This document shows positions 24,130 through 32,884 of a DNA stretch of 64,000 nt, in pieces. Numbering within the stretch: the stretch's first letter is position 1; every line of letters starts with the position of its first letter. The stretch is from SHWB01 sp050246875. Its GTDB lineage: Bacteria; Pseudomonadota; Alphaproteobacteria; UBA6615. The DNA lies in contig JBFWVF010000001.1 of the NCBI GenBank assembly GCA_050246875.1, positions 248,001 through 312,000 on the forward strand, written 5' to 3'. The position numbers were made by a program, and so were the translations under genes. The notes below the pieces were generated by a model. The model was given only the letters and a program-made list of their open reading frames with translations, was not told the origin of the DNA and ran no database searches.

Positions 24130-25581
24130 ATGACGCGGGCCATGGCCGCGCCCTCGCTTCGCCCCGCCACCGCCGCACCGCTGCCGCCCGGCCTCGCCGA
24201 GCGCTTCGCGGCCATCGTCGGGCCGGCCGGCCTCGTCGACGCGTCCGACGCGATGGCGCCATACCTCGCCGAGACGCGCGGCCTCTATCGCGGCACGAGC
24301 CCGCTCGTCGTGCGCCCGGCCTCGACCGGGGAAGTGGCCGAGGTGGTGCGCCTCGCCGCCGCCAGCCGCGTCGCCATCGTGCCGCAGGGCGGCAATACCG
24401 GCCTCGTCGGCGGCGCCGTGGCGCAGGGCGAGGTGATCGTCGCGCTCGGCCGCATGAACCGCGTCCGCGCGATCGACCCTGTCGACTACACGATGACCGT
24501 CGATGCCGGCTGCATCCTCGCCGACATCCAGGCCGCCGCCGTCGCGCAGGACCGTCTGTTTCCGCTGTCGCTCGGCGCCGAGGGCAGTTGCCAGATCGGC
24601 GGCAATCTCTCGACCAATGCCGGCGGCACCCAGGTCCTGCGCTACGGCAACACCCGCGAACTCTGCCTCGGCCTCGAAGCCGTGCTGCCGGACGGCCGTG
24701 TCTGGGACGGGCTGCGGGCGCTGCGCAAGAACAACACGGGCTACGACCTCAAGCACCTCCTCATCGGCGGCGAGGGCACCCTCGGCATCATCACCGGCGC
24801 CGTCCTGCGCCTGTTCCCGCTGCCGAAGGAGCGGCCGGCCGCGTTCGTCGCCCTGGCCGGCCTCGACGAGGCGCTGGAACTGCTGTCGCGCCTGCGCCGC
24901 GCCACCGCCGACGCGCTTTCCGGCTTCGAACTGATCCCGCGCCTCGCCATCGACCTGGCCCGCAAGCACAACCCCGTCGCCATCGATCCGCTGGCCGGCC
25001 GCCACGACTGGTACGCGCTGGTCGAGGCCGAAGCCGCCGAGGCCGGCGGCGGCCTCGCCGCCGCGCTGGAGACGGCGCTGGGCAGGGCGCTGGAGGACGG
25101 CATCATCGCCGACGCCGCCATCGCCCAGTCCGAACAGCAGCGGCGGGCCTTCTGGCACCTGCGCGAGGCGCTCGTGCTGGCCCAGACGCCCGAAGGCGCC
25201 AGCATCAAGAACGACGTCTCGGTGCCGGTCTCGCGCGTGCCGGAGTTGATCCGCGAGGCGACGGCGGCCGTCCTGGCGCGCTGCCCGGAGGCGCGGCCCC
25301 TGCCCTTCGGCCATGTCGGCGACGGCAACGTGCATTTCAACATCCAGCAGCCGGAGGGCGGCGACAACGCCGCCTTCCTCGCCCGCTGGGACGAACTGAC
25401 CGGCGCGGTCAACGAGGTCGTCGCGGCGCTCGGCGGCAGCTTCAGCGCCGAGCATGGCATCGGCCGCTTGAAGGTCGCCGACCTGCGGACCTACAAGAAC
25501 CCGGTCGAACTCGACATGATGCGGGCGATCAAACGGGCGCTCGACCCCGACGGGCTGATGAACCCCGGCGCTGTGCTCTAG
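24130..25581 (+). CDS. FAD-linked oxidase, GlcD/D-2-hydroxyglutarate dehydrogenase-like
   Basis: This protein of about 483 residues has an N-terminal PCMH FAD-binding domain (VPQGGNTGLVGG near residue 90; ICIL-type glycine-rich GGEGTLGIITGAVLRLF) and a C-terminal FAD-oxidase domain ending with HVGDGNVHFN and SAEHGIGRLK. The late HxxxxxxH pair is the usual metal or substrate site in D-2-hydroxyacid dehydrogenases. The start is uncertain: ATGs at 24100, 24130 and 24142 are in frame and none has a clear ribosome site. It precedes the acyl-CoA dehydrogenase by 22 bp and is probably co-transcribed. The substrate is likely a D-2-hydroxyacid. Confidence 0.87.
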   Translation: MTRAMAAPSLRPATAAPLPPGLAERFAAIVGPAGLVDASDAMAPYLAETRGLYRGTSPLVVRPASTGEVAEVVRLAAASRVAIVPQGGNTGLVGGAVAQGEVIVALGRMNRVRAIDPVDYTMTVDAGCILADIQAAAVAQDRLFPLSLGAEGSCQIGGNLSTNAGGTQVLRYGNTRELCLGLEAVLPDGRVWDGLRALRKNNTGYDLKHLLIGGEGTLGIITGAVLRLFPLPKERPAAFVALAGLDEALELLSRLRRATADALSGFELIPRLAIDLARKHNPVAIDPLAGRHDWYALVEAEAAEAGGGLAAALETALGRALEDGIIADAAIAQSEQQRRAFWHLREALVLAQTPEGASIKNDVSVPVSRVPELIREATAAVLARCPEARPLPFGHVGDGNVHFNIQQPEGGDNAAFLARWDELTGAVNEVVAALGGSFSAEHGIGRLKVADLRTYKNPVELDMMRAIKRALDPDGLMNPGAVL

Positions 25582-25603
25582 GCGGCCGGGGCGGAGGACG
25601 CCG

Positions 25604-27400
25604 ATGACCGACTACGCCGCACCCGTGCGCGACATGCGCTTCGTGCTCGAGGAACTGTGCGACCTCGACGGGCTGGCACGCCTGCCCGCCTTCCCGGACG
25701 CGACGCGCGACACGGTCGCCCAGATTCTCGAGGAGGCCGGGCGCTTCGCCGCCGGCGCCATCGCGCCGCTCAACCGCTCCGGCGACATCGAGGGCGCGAA
25801 GCTGGTGGACGGCAAGGTGCAGACACCGGCGGGCTACGCCGACGCCTACAAGGCGTTCGTCGAGGGCGGCTGGAACGGCATGCCGTTCCCGACCGAGATC
25901 GGCGGCATGGGCCTGCCTTGGGCGGTCGCCACGGCGATGCAGGAAATGATCATGGCGGCCAACCTGTCGTGGTCGACCTGTCCGCTGCTCACCTTCGGCG
26001 CCGTCGAGGCGCTGATGGCGCACGGCTCGGACGCGCTCAAGGAAACCTACCTGCCGAAGCTCGTGACCGGCGAGTGGTCGGGCACGATGAACCTCACGGA
26101 GCCGCAGGCCGGCACCGACCTCGCGCTGCTGCGCACGCGCGCGGTGCCGGAAGGCGACCACTACCGCATCACCGGCACCAAGATCTTCATCACCTACGGC
26201 GAACACGAACTGGCCGACAACATCATCCATCTCGTGCTCGCCCGCCTGCCCGACGCGCCGCCGGGCGTGCGCGGCATCAGCCTGTTCCTCGTGCCGAAAT
26301 ACCTCGTCAACGCCGACGGCAGCCGCGGCGAGAAGAACGACCTGCGCGCCGTCTCGCTGGAACACAAGATGGGCCTGCGCGGCTCGCCCACCTGCGTCAT
26401 GTCGTACGGCGACAACGGCGGCGCCATCGGCTGGCTGATCGGCGAGGAGAACCAGGGCCTGCGCTGCATGTTCACGATGATGAACAACGCGCGCCTCAAT
26501 GTCGGCCTGCAGGGCGTCGCAATCGGCGACCGCGCCTACCAGCAGGCGCTGGCCTATGCCCGCCAGCGCGTGCAGTCGGTTCCCGTGTCGGGCGGCGACA
26601 AGTCGGTGACCATCATCAACCATCCCGACGTGCGACGGATGCTGATGACCGTGCGCGCGCAGACCGAGGCGTCGCGCGCGCTGGCCTACTACGCCAATGC
26701 CTGCCTCGACCGCGCGCACCACGACGAGGACGAGGGCGAACGGCGGCGCTGGCAGGTCAGGACCGACCTGCTGACGCCGATCGTCAAGGCGTGGTCGACC
26801 GACCTCGGCGTCGACAGCGCCTCGATCGGCATCCAGGTGCATGGCGGCATGGGCTTCATCGAGGAGACGGGCGCCGCCCAGCATCTGCGCGACATCCGCA
26901 TCGCGCCGATCTACGAGGGCACCAACGGCATCCAGGCGAACGACCTGCTGGGCCGCAAGCTGCTCCGCGACGGCGGCGCCGGCATGGTGGCACTGGTTTC
27001 CGAGATCGCCGTGACGGCGCGCAACCTGCGCCGGGAAGGCAACGGCGACGGCGACCTCGCGGCCATCGCCGACGCCCTCGACCGCGGCCGCGCCGACCTC
27101 GAACGGGCCACCGCCTGGCTGCTCGACAACACCGCCAACGACATCGACCAGAAATATGCCGGCGCCGTGCCCTATCTGCACCTCGCCGGCACGGTGGCCG
27201 GCGGCTGGCAGATGGCACGGGCCGCCTGGGCCGCTCGCAAACGCCTCGACGACGGCGACGGCGACCGGGCGTTCCTGACCGCCAAGCTGGCCACCGCCCG
27301 CTTCTTCGCCGACCACATCCTGCCGCGCACGGCCGCCTACCTGCCGTCCATCACCGACGGCGCCGCCTCGGTGCTGGCGCTGGCGCCGGATGAATTCTGA
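25604..27400 (+). CDS. Acyl-CoA dehydrogenase, DmdC/AidB-size (about 600-residue) subfamily
   Basis: This 598-residue flavoprotein has an N-terminal cap helix, the middle-domain signature MNLTEPQAGTDL near 164, the later QVHGGMGFIEETGAAQHLRD and YEGTNGIQANDLLGRK, and an extra C-terminal helical domain. The length and extra domain match the branch that includes 3-methylmercaptopropionyl-CoA dehydrogenase (DmdC), but no other dmd gene is here, so a specific substrate is not assigned. Electrons would pass to ETF. A GGCGGAGGACGCC stretch with GGAGG precedes the ATG. Confidence 0.88.
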   Translation: MTDYAAPVRDMRFVLEELCDLDGLARLPAFPDATRDTVAQILEEAGRFAAGAIAPLNRSGDIEGAKLVDGKVQTPAGYADAYKAFVEGGWNGMPFPTEIGGMGLPWAVATAMQEMIMAANLSWSTCPLLTFGAVEALMAHGSDALKETYLPKLVTGEWSGTMNLTEPQAGTDLALLRTRAVPEGDHYRITGTKIFITYGEHELADNIIHLVLARLPDAPPGVRGISLFLVPKYLVNADGSRGEKNDLRAVSLEHKMGLRGSPTCVMSYGDNGGAIGWLIGEENQGLRCMFTMMNNARLNVGLQGVAIGDRAYQQALAYARQRVQSVPVSGGDKSVTIINHPDVRRMLMTVRAQTEASRALAYYANACLDRAHHDEDEGERRRWQVRTDLLTPIVKAWSTDLGVDSASIGIQVHGGMGFIEETGAAQHLRDIRIAPIYEGTNGIQANDLLGRKLLRDGGAGMVALVSEIAVTARNLRREGNGDGDLAAIADALDRGRADLERATAWLLDNTANDIDQKYAGAVPYLHLAGTVAGGWQMARAAWAARKRLDDGDGDRAFLTAKLATARFFADHILPRTAAYLPSITDGAASVLALAPDEF

Positions 27401-27515
27401 GGCGAGGGGCCACGGTCCCAAAAACTCCTTGCATGGGGGGGGCAATTCCGTCAAAAGGCCCCCCTTGCGCGCAACCCTTGGCGCATCGGCCTCGCGAACG
27501 GGGGTTCCCGACGAA
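27401..27515 (+). other. Structured leader of speD (candidate)
   Basis: The 115 bp before speD hold several possible RNA stems: eight Gs (27435-27442) facing six Cs (27459-27464), a perfect 10-bp palindrome TTGCGCGCAA (27465-27474), and GAAC-GTTC arms (27496-27499, 27504-27507) whose loop is GGGG. That G-run is the only ribosome-site-like sequence near the speD ATG. It does not match a riboswitch class that I can identify. Confidence 0.3.
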
Positions 27516-27959
27516 ATGAACAAGCTGCACGTCGCTGCCGACATGGTGCCGGAGGCTTCTGCCAGCCGGCCGCAGACGGAGCCGCAACCCGACTATTTCA
27601 TCACCCAGGACGGCGTGTCCTTCGCCGGTCGGCACCTGCTGCTCGACCTGTGGGGCGCCAAGCGCCTGGACGACCCGGCCCATATCGAGGCCGCCCTGCG
27701 CGAGGCCGTCGAGGCTTCCGGGGCCACCCTGCTCCACATCCACCTGCACCATTTCTCGCCCGAGGGCGGCGTCTCCGGCGTCGCGGTGCTGGCCGAGAGC
27801 CACATCTCCATCCACACTTGGCCGGAGCGCGGCTTTGCCGCGCTCGACGTCTTCATGTGCGGCAAGTGCAATCCGCATCTGGCCGTGCCGGTGTTCAAGC
27901 GCGCCTTCGGCGCCACCGCCATCTCGCTCAACGAGACCCGCCGGGGCCTCGTCCCTTGA
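27516..27959 (+). CDS. speD: S-adenosylmethionine decarboxylase proenzyme (class 1B, bacterial)
   Basis: This 147-residue pyruvoyl enzyme makes decarboxylated AdoMet, the aminopropyl donor for spermidine. Self-cleavage is expected between E94 and S95 (LAESHISIHTWPE), the serine becoming the pyruvoyl group. H100 and C115 (FMCGKC) fall at the same spacing from that serine, +5 and +20, as in the Thermotoga/Bacillus enzymes. The N-terminus is about 30 residues longer than the minimal form. An earlier in-frame start at 27390 would overlap the dehydrogenase gene and run through the G-run, and is less likely. It overlaps speE by four bases. Confidence 0.92.
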   Translation: MNKLHVAADMVPEASASRPQTEPQPDYFITQDGVSFAGRHLLLDLWGAKRLDDPAHIEAALREAVEASGATLLHIHLHHFSPEGGVSGVAVLAESHISIHTWPERGFAALDVFMCGKCNPHLAVPVFKRAFGATAISLNETRRGLVP

Positions 27960-28837
27960 GCGGCGCCGAAGGGCGCTGGCAGCGCTTCGACGAGGGCCTC
28001 GAGGTCGGGCTGACCACGGGGCTGCGGATCGGCAGCGAGCTGTACCGCGAGACCTCCGCGTTCTACGACCTCGCCATCTACGAGACGACCGACTTCGGCC
28101 GCGCGCTGGTGATGGACAACATCATCCAGACGACCGAGCGCGACGAGTTCGTCTATCACGAGATGCTGACCCACACGCCGATCTTCGCCCATGGCGGCGC
28201 GACCGACGTGCTGATCATCGGCGGTGGCGACGGCGGCATGCTGGAGGAGGTGCTGAAGCACCGTTCCGTGCGCCGGGCGACCATGGTCGAGATCGACGGC
28301 CATGTCGTCGACCTCTGCCGCAAGTACATCCCCGGCATCTGCGGCAAGGCCTTCGAGGATCCGCGCACCGACCTCGTCATCGCCGATGGCGCCGCCTATG
28401 TGCGCGACACCGACGCGCGCTTCGACGTCATCATCATCGACTCGCCCGACCCGATGGGCCCGGCGAAGGTGCTGTTCGAGGAGCCGTTCTACATCAACTG
28501 CAAGCGCGTGCTGCGCCCCGGCGGCGTGGTCGTGCGGCAGAACGGCATCCCGCTGCTGCAGACCGACGAACTCGAGGAGGCGATGACGCTGCTGTCGCGC
28601 CATTTCGCCGACGTCGCCTGCTACATGGCGACGGTGCCGACCTACACCGGTGCCCACATGGCCTTCGGCTGGGCCTCCGACGATCCGGCCAAGCGCACCA
28701 TCGACGCCGACATGCTGGCGCGCCGCCAGGCGGCGTCCGGCATCGCCACGCGCTACTGGTCGCCGACGCTCCATCGCGGCGCCTTCGCCGTGCCGGCCTA
28801 TGTCGAAGAGGTCGTGCGGAAGGCGCGCGGGCGGTAG
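27956..28837 (+). CDS. speE: Polyamine aminopropyltransferase (spermidine synthase)
   Basis: This 293-residue enzyme transfers the aminopropyl group from decarboxylated AdoMet to putrescine. The cofactor loop IIGGGDGGMLEEVLKH and the catalytic-aspartate segment IIIDSPDPMGPAK are present. The start is taken as TTG 27956, which overlaps the speD stop as TTGA. Residues encoded upstream of it belong to the speD coding region read in another frame. The speD-speE overlap suggests translational coupling of donor and transferase synthesis. Confidence 0.92.
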   Translation: MSGAEGRWQRFDEGLEVGLTTGLRIGSELYRETSAFYDLAIYETTDFGRALVMDNIIQTTERDEFVYHEMLTHTPIFAHGGATDVLIIGGGDGGMLEEVLKHRSVRRATMVEIDGHVVDLCRKYIPGICGKAFEDPRTDLVIADGAAYVRDTDARFDVIIIDSPDPMGPAKVLFEEPFYINCKRVLRPGGVVVRQNGIPLLQTDELEEAMTLLSRHFADVACYMATVPTYTGAHMAFGWASDDPAKRTIDADMLARRQAASGIATRYWSPTLHRGAFAVPAYVEEVVRKARGR

Positions 28838-28932
28838 CGCAAGCGCCGCAGCTTCGCTGTCATCCATCGAGACGCAGGCTGCGGCTGGCTCCTCAGGGCA
28901 AGGCCGCGGGGCGCGACCGGTGGCGCCCGTAA

Positions 28933-29493
28933 TCAGCCGCCGTGTGCGTCCAGCCAGTCCACCGCCGCCGCCAGCGAGCCGACCACCGCCGTCGCCAGCG
29001 CCGCGTCCGGCACGTCCGCCGCGTCCGACACGAGGAGATTGACCGGCACGCCCGCCGCGCGGCCGGCCATGATGTCGTGGATGCGGTCGCCGACCAGCGC
29101 CGACCGCCGCAGATCGAGGCCGAGGTCGTCGCGGGCGCGCAGCAGCATGCCGGGCGCCGGCTTGCGGTCGGGCGAGGCGCGGCGGTACGCCCCCTGCGCG
29201 GCCGCGGGGTGCGTCGGGTCGTGGTAGACGGCGGCGATCTCGACCCCCTCGTCGCGGAAGCGCGCGCGCATCCACGCGGTCAGCCGCGCGAAGGCGGCCT
29301 CGTCGTAGAGGCCGCGGCCGATGCCGGCCTGGTTGGTGACGACGACGAGGCGATAGCCCAGCGCCCGTGCCCGCCGGCAGGCGGCGAAGACGCCGTCGAG
29401 GAAGACGAAGTCCTCGATGCGGTGGACGTAGCCGGGATCGCGGTTGATGACGCCGTCGCGGTCGAGGAACAGCGCGCGATCCGTCGCCACCAC
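28933..29493 (-). CDS. HAD-IIIA phosphatase, GmhB-like but without zinc ligands
   Basis: This 186-residue phosphatase resembles D,D-heptose 1,7-bisphosphate 7-phosphatase of LPS core synthesis. The HAD nucleophile pair is D11/D13 (FLDRDGVIN), motif II is VVVTNQAGIGRG, the later lysine is in RKPAPGM, and motif IV is LVGDRIHDI. In E. coli GmhB a zinc site uses C-x-H and C-x-C; here the matching positions read D-P-T and S-P-D, so all four ligands are gone. It could also be a histidinol-phosphatase-like or other sugar phosphatase. It starts at GTG, 2 bp after the stop of the thiamine-diphosphate enzyme, so it is the last gene of that operon. Confidence 0.82.
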   Translation of the reverse strand: MVATDRALFLDRDGVINRDPGYVHRIEDFVFLDGVFAACRRARALGYRLVVVTNQAGIGRGLYDEAAFARLTAWMRARFRDEGVEIAAVYHDPTHPAAAQGAYRRASPDRKPAPGMLLRARDDLGLDLRRSALVGDRIHDIMAGRAAGVPVNLLVSDAADVPDAALATAVVGSLAAAVDWLDAHGG

Positions 29494-29495
29494 CG

Positions 29496-31193
29496 TCAGC
29501 GCCGCCCCTCGGCCCGCCGCCGCTCGTGCATGGCGCGCAGGCCGGTGGCGGTGATCGCCGGCGAAAGCTGGTCGGGGTCGATCATCAGTTCCAGTACCGC
29601 CACGCCGGGCGCCGCCTGCGCGCGCGCCAGCGCCGGCGCGAAGTCGGCGGTGGCGCTGACGCGCTCGGCATGGGCGCCGAAGGCCCGCGCCCAGGCGACG
29701 AAGTCCGGGTTGACGAGGTCCGTCAGGTAGTTGCGGCCCGGATAGTCACGCTCCTGGTACATGCGGATGGTGCCGTAGAGGCCGTTGTTGACGATCACCA
29801 GCAGGAACTTGAGGCCGAACTGCTGCGCCGTCGCCAGCTCGTTGCCGGTCATGATGACGCCGCCGTCGCCGGCGAAGCAGACCACCGGCACGTCGGGCCG
29901 CGCCGCCGCCGCGGCCACCGCCGCCGGCACGCCGTAGCCCATCGCGCCGTTGGTCGGGCCGAGCTGGGTGCGGAAGCGGCGGAACGGCCAGAAACGCGAG
30001 GCCCAGCCGGCGAAGTTGCCGGCGTCGGTGCAGATGATCGTCTCGGGCGGAAAGGCGTCGCGCATCGCCGCGATCGCCACGCCCATGTCGAGCTTGCCGG
30101 GATAGCTGCCGGGCGTCGTCCACTCGACGCAGTCCTGGCGCGCCGCGGCCAGCCAGTCGCGCCACGCCGACGGATCGACCGGGTCGAGCAGGCGCGCGGC
30201 GGCGGCGAACTGGCCCATGCCGGAGTTGATGGCGACGTCGGGGCGATAGACGCTGCCCAGCTCGTCGGGATCGGCATGGACGTGGATCAGCTTCTGCTTC
30301 GGCGTCGGCACCGACAGCAGCGTGTAGCCGCTGGTCGTCGCCTCGCCGAGGCGGGCACCGATGGCGAGGATCAGGTCGGCCTCGGTGATGCGCTTGGCCA
30401 GCTTCGGATTGATGCCGACGCCGGCCTCGCCGACGTAGTGCGGGTTGGTGTTGTCGAGCAGGTCGAGCGTGCGGAAGGCGCAGGCGAGCGGCAGGCGGTT
30501 GGCCTCGACGAAGGCGCGCAGGTCGGCGCAGGCCTCGGCCGACCAGCCGCCGCCGCCGGCGATGACCAGCGGCCGTTCCGCCGCCTGCAGCGCGCTGCGC
30601 ATGGCCAGCATCTCGACGGCGCCGGGGCTGGGACGGACGACGCGGTAGCGCGCGGCGTCGGCCACGGACGAGGTCTCGACCAGCATGTCCTCCGGCAGCG
30701 CCACCACCACCGGCCCCGGCCGCCCCGACATGGCGAGGTGGAAGGCGCGGCTGACGACCTCGGGCAGGCGGTCGGGCGTCTCGACCTGCGTCACCCACTT
30801 GGCGACGTCGCGGAACATCGAGCGGTAGTCGACCTCCTGGAAGCCTTCGCGGCCCTCGGCCTCGCGCGCCACCTGGCCGACGAACATCACCATCGGCGTC
30901 GAATCCTGCATCGCCGTGTGCACGCCGATCGAGGCGTTGCAGGCGCCCGGACCGCGCGTGACGAAGGCGACGCCCGGCTTGCCCGTCAGCTTGCCGTAAG
31001 CCTCGGCCATGAAGCCGACGCCGCCCTCGTGGCGGCCGACGATGATCCGCATCGTGTCGCGGTCGTCATAGAAGGCGTCGATGGCGGCGATGTAGCTCTC
31101 GCCGGGAATGCAGAACACCGTGTCGACGCCGTGGATCTTGAGGGCGTCGACGAGGATGCGGCCGCCGGTGCGCGTGTTGGGGCGGGTGTTCAC
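29496..31193 (-). CDS. Thiamine diphosphate-binding enzyme, acetolactate synthase-like
   Basis: This 565-residue three-domain enzyme has an N-terminal PYR domain with the catalytic glutamate (GRHEGGVGFMAEAYG), a central domain, and a C-terminal PP domain with the metal motif GDGGVIMTGNELATA followed by VNNGLYG. It starts at GTG 31193. No small regulatory subunit gene is nearby, so it is unlikely to be the biosynthetic IlvB; members of this branch include oxo-acid decarboxylases and catabolic synthases. It lies 88 bp after the NIPSNAP gene and 2 bp before the HAD phosphatase. Confidence 0.87.
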   Translation of the reverse strand: MNTRPNTRTGGRILVDALKIHGVDTVFCIPGESYIAAIDAFYDDRDTMRIIVGRHEGGVGFMAEAYGKLTGKPGVAFVTRGPGACNASIGVHTAMQDSTPMVMFVGQVAREAEGREGFQEVDYRSMFRDVAKWVTQVETPDRLPEVVSRAFHLAMSGRPGPVVVALPEDMLVETSSVADAARYRVVRPSPGAVEMLAMRSALQAAERPLVIAGGGGWSAEACADLRAFVEANRLPLACAFRTLDLLDNTNPHYVGEAGVGINPKLAKRITEADLILAIGARLGEATTSGYTLLSVPTPKQKLIHVHADPDELGSVYRPDVAINSGMGQFAAAARLLDPVDPSAWRDWLAAARQDCVEWTTPGSYPGKLDMGVAIAAMRDAFPPETIICTDAGNFAGWASRFWPFRRFRTQLGPTNGAMGYGVPAAVAAAAARPDVPVVCFAGDGGVIMTGNELATAQQFGLKFLLVIVNNGLYGTIRMYQERDYPGRNYLTDLVNPDFVAWARAFGAHAERVSATADFAPALARAQAAPGVAVLELMIDPDQLSPAITATGLRAMHERRRAEGRR

Positions 31194-31281
31194 GGCTGGA
31201 AACCTCGTGCAGTCGGGCGGAAAAACGACCGCGGGCGCCCCGGTTGCCGGAGCGCCCGCCGGTGACGCGCGGACGATCCGC

Positions 31282-31611
31282 TCAGGCGGTCTTCGCCTTC
31301 ATCGGGTCGAAGAACGGCGCCGGAATCAGGATCTTGCTTTCCTGCGTCAGGATCAGCGGCCGCACCTTGGCGATCACGTTCGGCCAGCCCTTGTGGGCAG
31401 CGAGCTTGGCGCGCCGCTTGCGACGGTCCTCGAGGTCCTTGTAGCCCCACATGTGAACGATCTGGTTCAGCGGGCCGATCTCGCTCGAATAGTAGCCGAC
31501 CATGGTGCCGAGGATCGGCAACTGGATGGCCATGCCTTCGGACTGGTAGATCTTCAGGAACTCGGCCGTCTTGCCGGCGACGAGCGTATAGGTACGCATC
31601 TCGACGATCAT
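31282..31611 (-). CDS. NIPSNAP family protein, downstream copy
   Basis: This 109-residue protein has the dimeric alpha/beta-barrel NIPSNAP fold, with MIVEMRTYTLVAGKTAEF at the start, GYYSSEIGPLNQIVHMWGY in the middle and the KILIPAPFF segment near the end. The start is ATG 31611. It is paralogous to the gene at 32885-33214, which has the same length and the same motifs; the bicupin lies between them. The function of bacterial NIPSNAPs is not established. Confidence 0.87.
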   Translation of the reverse strand: MIVEMRTYTLVAGKTAEFLKIYQSEGMAIQLPILGTMVGYYSSEIGPLNQIVHMWGYKDLEDRRKRRAKLAAHKGWPNVIAKVRPLILTQESKILIPAPFFDPMKAKTA

Positions 31612-31695
31612 TTTCCCGTTTCCCCCTGTTGCGCCGGCCCGCTGGCCGGACATCGCCTCACGCCCCGCCCCTCCCCCGGGAGAGGCGGCACCACC

Positions 31696-32853
31696 CTACG
31701 CCTCGACCCCCGCATCGAAACGGAAGCCGATCTCCTCCAACTTGGCGCGTGCCTGCTTGCCCCACTTCTGGGCCACCTCGTCGCCGAGCGACGGGGCGTA
31801 GGCGACGCGGTCCTGGCTGCCGGGCCCCTCGGTCTCGATCGCCACGAACAGCCGCGCCGTCTCGTCCGACAGGTTGCGGAAGGCGCGGCTGACACCGGGT
31901 GGCACCGAGACGAAGTCGTTGGGCTCCAGCACCACGCGGTTCTCGCCCTCGTCGCCCCAGGTGATCTCGAAGCGGCCGTTGAGGCAGAAGAAGTTCTCGA
32001 TCGTGGTCTCGTGGCAGTGCAGGCCCGGGCCGTTGCCCGCCGGGCACTCGGCGATGGCCAGCACGATGCGGTCGCCAGCATGGACGGGCGCGGCGGCACT
32101 GCGGCCGACATAGTTCTCGGGCGCCATCAGCGGATAGACCTTCTGCGCCGTCAGCCGCTCCATCGCCGCCGGCGGAATGCCGTGCTTGTCTGCGTTCTGC
32201 CGGCTGTAGGGCTGCAGGTCGGCGAAGCGCACCATGCGCTTCTTCATCTCCTCGGCCGTCGGCGTGCGGACCTGGGTCTTCTCGTTGGCAAAGTCGAAAC
32301 CGAGCGTCGCCATCTTCTCGACCACCTCGCGGCCGAACTCGCGCTCGACGCGCTCGTGCGTCGAGCGGGCGTGATACACCGGGTCGGCGGCATCCTGGTC
32401 GTCGTCGCACTCGACGATCGCCAGCAGCCGGCCGGTGGCGTCGCCGACGTTCTTGAAGGCGCGGTAGACGCCCTTCGGCATCGAGATGAAGTCGAGCGGC
32501 CCCAGTTCCACCGACTGCTCGCCCTTGTCGCCCCAGCTCACCTCGAAGCGGCCGGACAGGCAGAGGAAGCTCTCGGTGGTGCGGGCATGGACGTGCAGGC
32601 CGGCACCGTCGCCCGGCGGCGATTCCGGGATCGACAGCACCATGCGCTTGCCGGCGTGCACCGGGGCCTGCGCGCTGCGGCCCTTGTAGCCGGTCGGCGC
32701 CATCACCGGGTAGACGCGGCGCGCGCTGACGCGCTCGATCGCCGCGACGGGGATGCCGTGGCTGGAATTGCTCTGCTGGCTGTACGGCTTCAGGCTGGCG
32801 AAGCGGGCGGTGCGTTTCGCCATCTCGTCGGGCGTTACGACGATGGTCTTCAT
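31696..32853 (-). CDS. Tandem-cupin (bicupin) protein, possible dioxygenase or isomerase
   Basis: This 385-residue protein is built of two homologous halves of about 190 residues, each with a cupin. Half 1 carries GLHVHARTTESFLCLSGRFE and half 2 carries GLHCHETTIENFFCLNGRFE. Each has a His-x-His plus glutamate metal-ligand set and a later histidine-poor second motif (VYRAFKNVG, VSRAFRNLS). The halves also share RSAxAPVHAGxR. Because both cupins keep the first motif, both could bind metal. Gentisate- or quercetinase-like dioxygenases share this layout, but substrate is not indicated. It is flanked by two NIPSNAP genes. Confidence 0.82.
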   Translation of the reverse strand: MKTIVVTPDEMAKRTARFASLKPYSQQSNSSHGIPVAAIERVSARRVYPVMAPTGYKGRSAQAPVHAGKRMVLSIPESPPGDGAGLHVHARTTESFLCLSGRFEVSWGDKGEQSVELGPLDFISMPKGVYRAFKNVGDATGRLLAIVECDDDQDAADPVYHARSTHERVEREFGREVVEKMATLGFDFANEKTQVRTPTAEEMKKRMVRFADLQPYSRQNADKHGIPPAAMERLTAQKVYPLMAPENYVGRSAAAPVHAGDRIVLAIAECPAGNGPGLHCHETTIENFFCLNGRFEITWGDEGENRVVLEPNDFVSVPPGVSRAFRNLSDETARLFVAIETEGPGSQDRVAYAPSLGDEVAQKWGKQARAKLEEIGFRFDAGVEA

Positions 32854-32884
32854 GGCGTCTCCCTTCCTGCTCGTGTCGTTGTCG

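Noticed and set aside
27390..27515. N-terminal extension of SpeD starting at 27390
   Set aside because: It would overlap the acyl-CoA dehydrogenase end, include a G-run and low-complexity residues, and is not needed; ATG 27516 fits the family.
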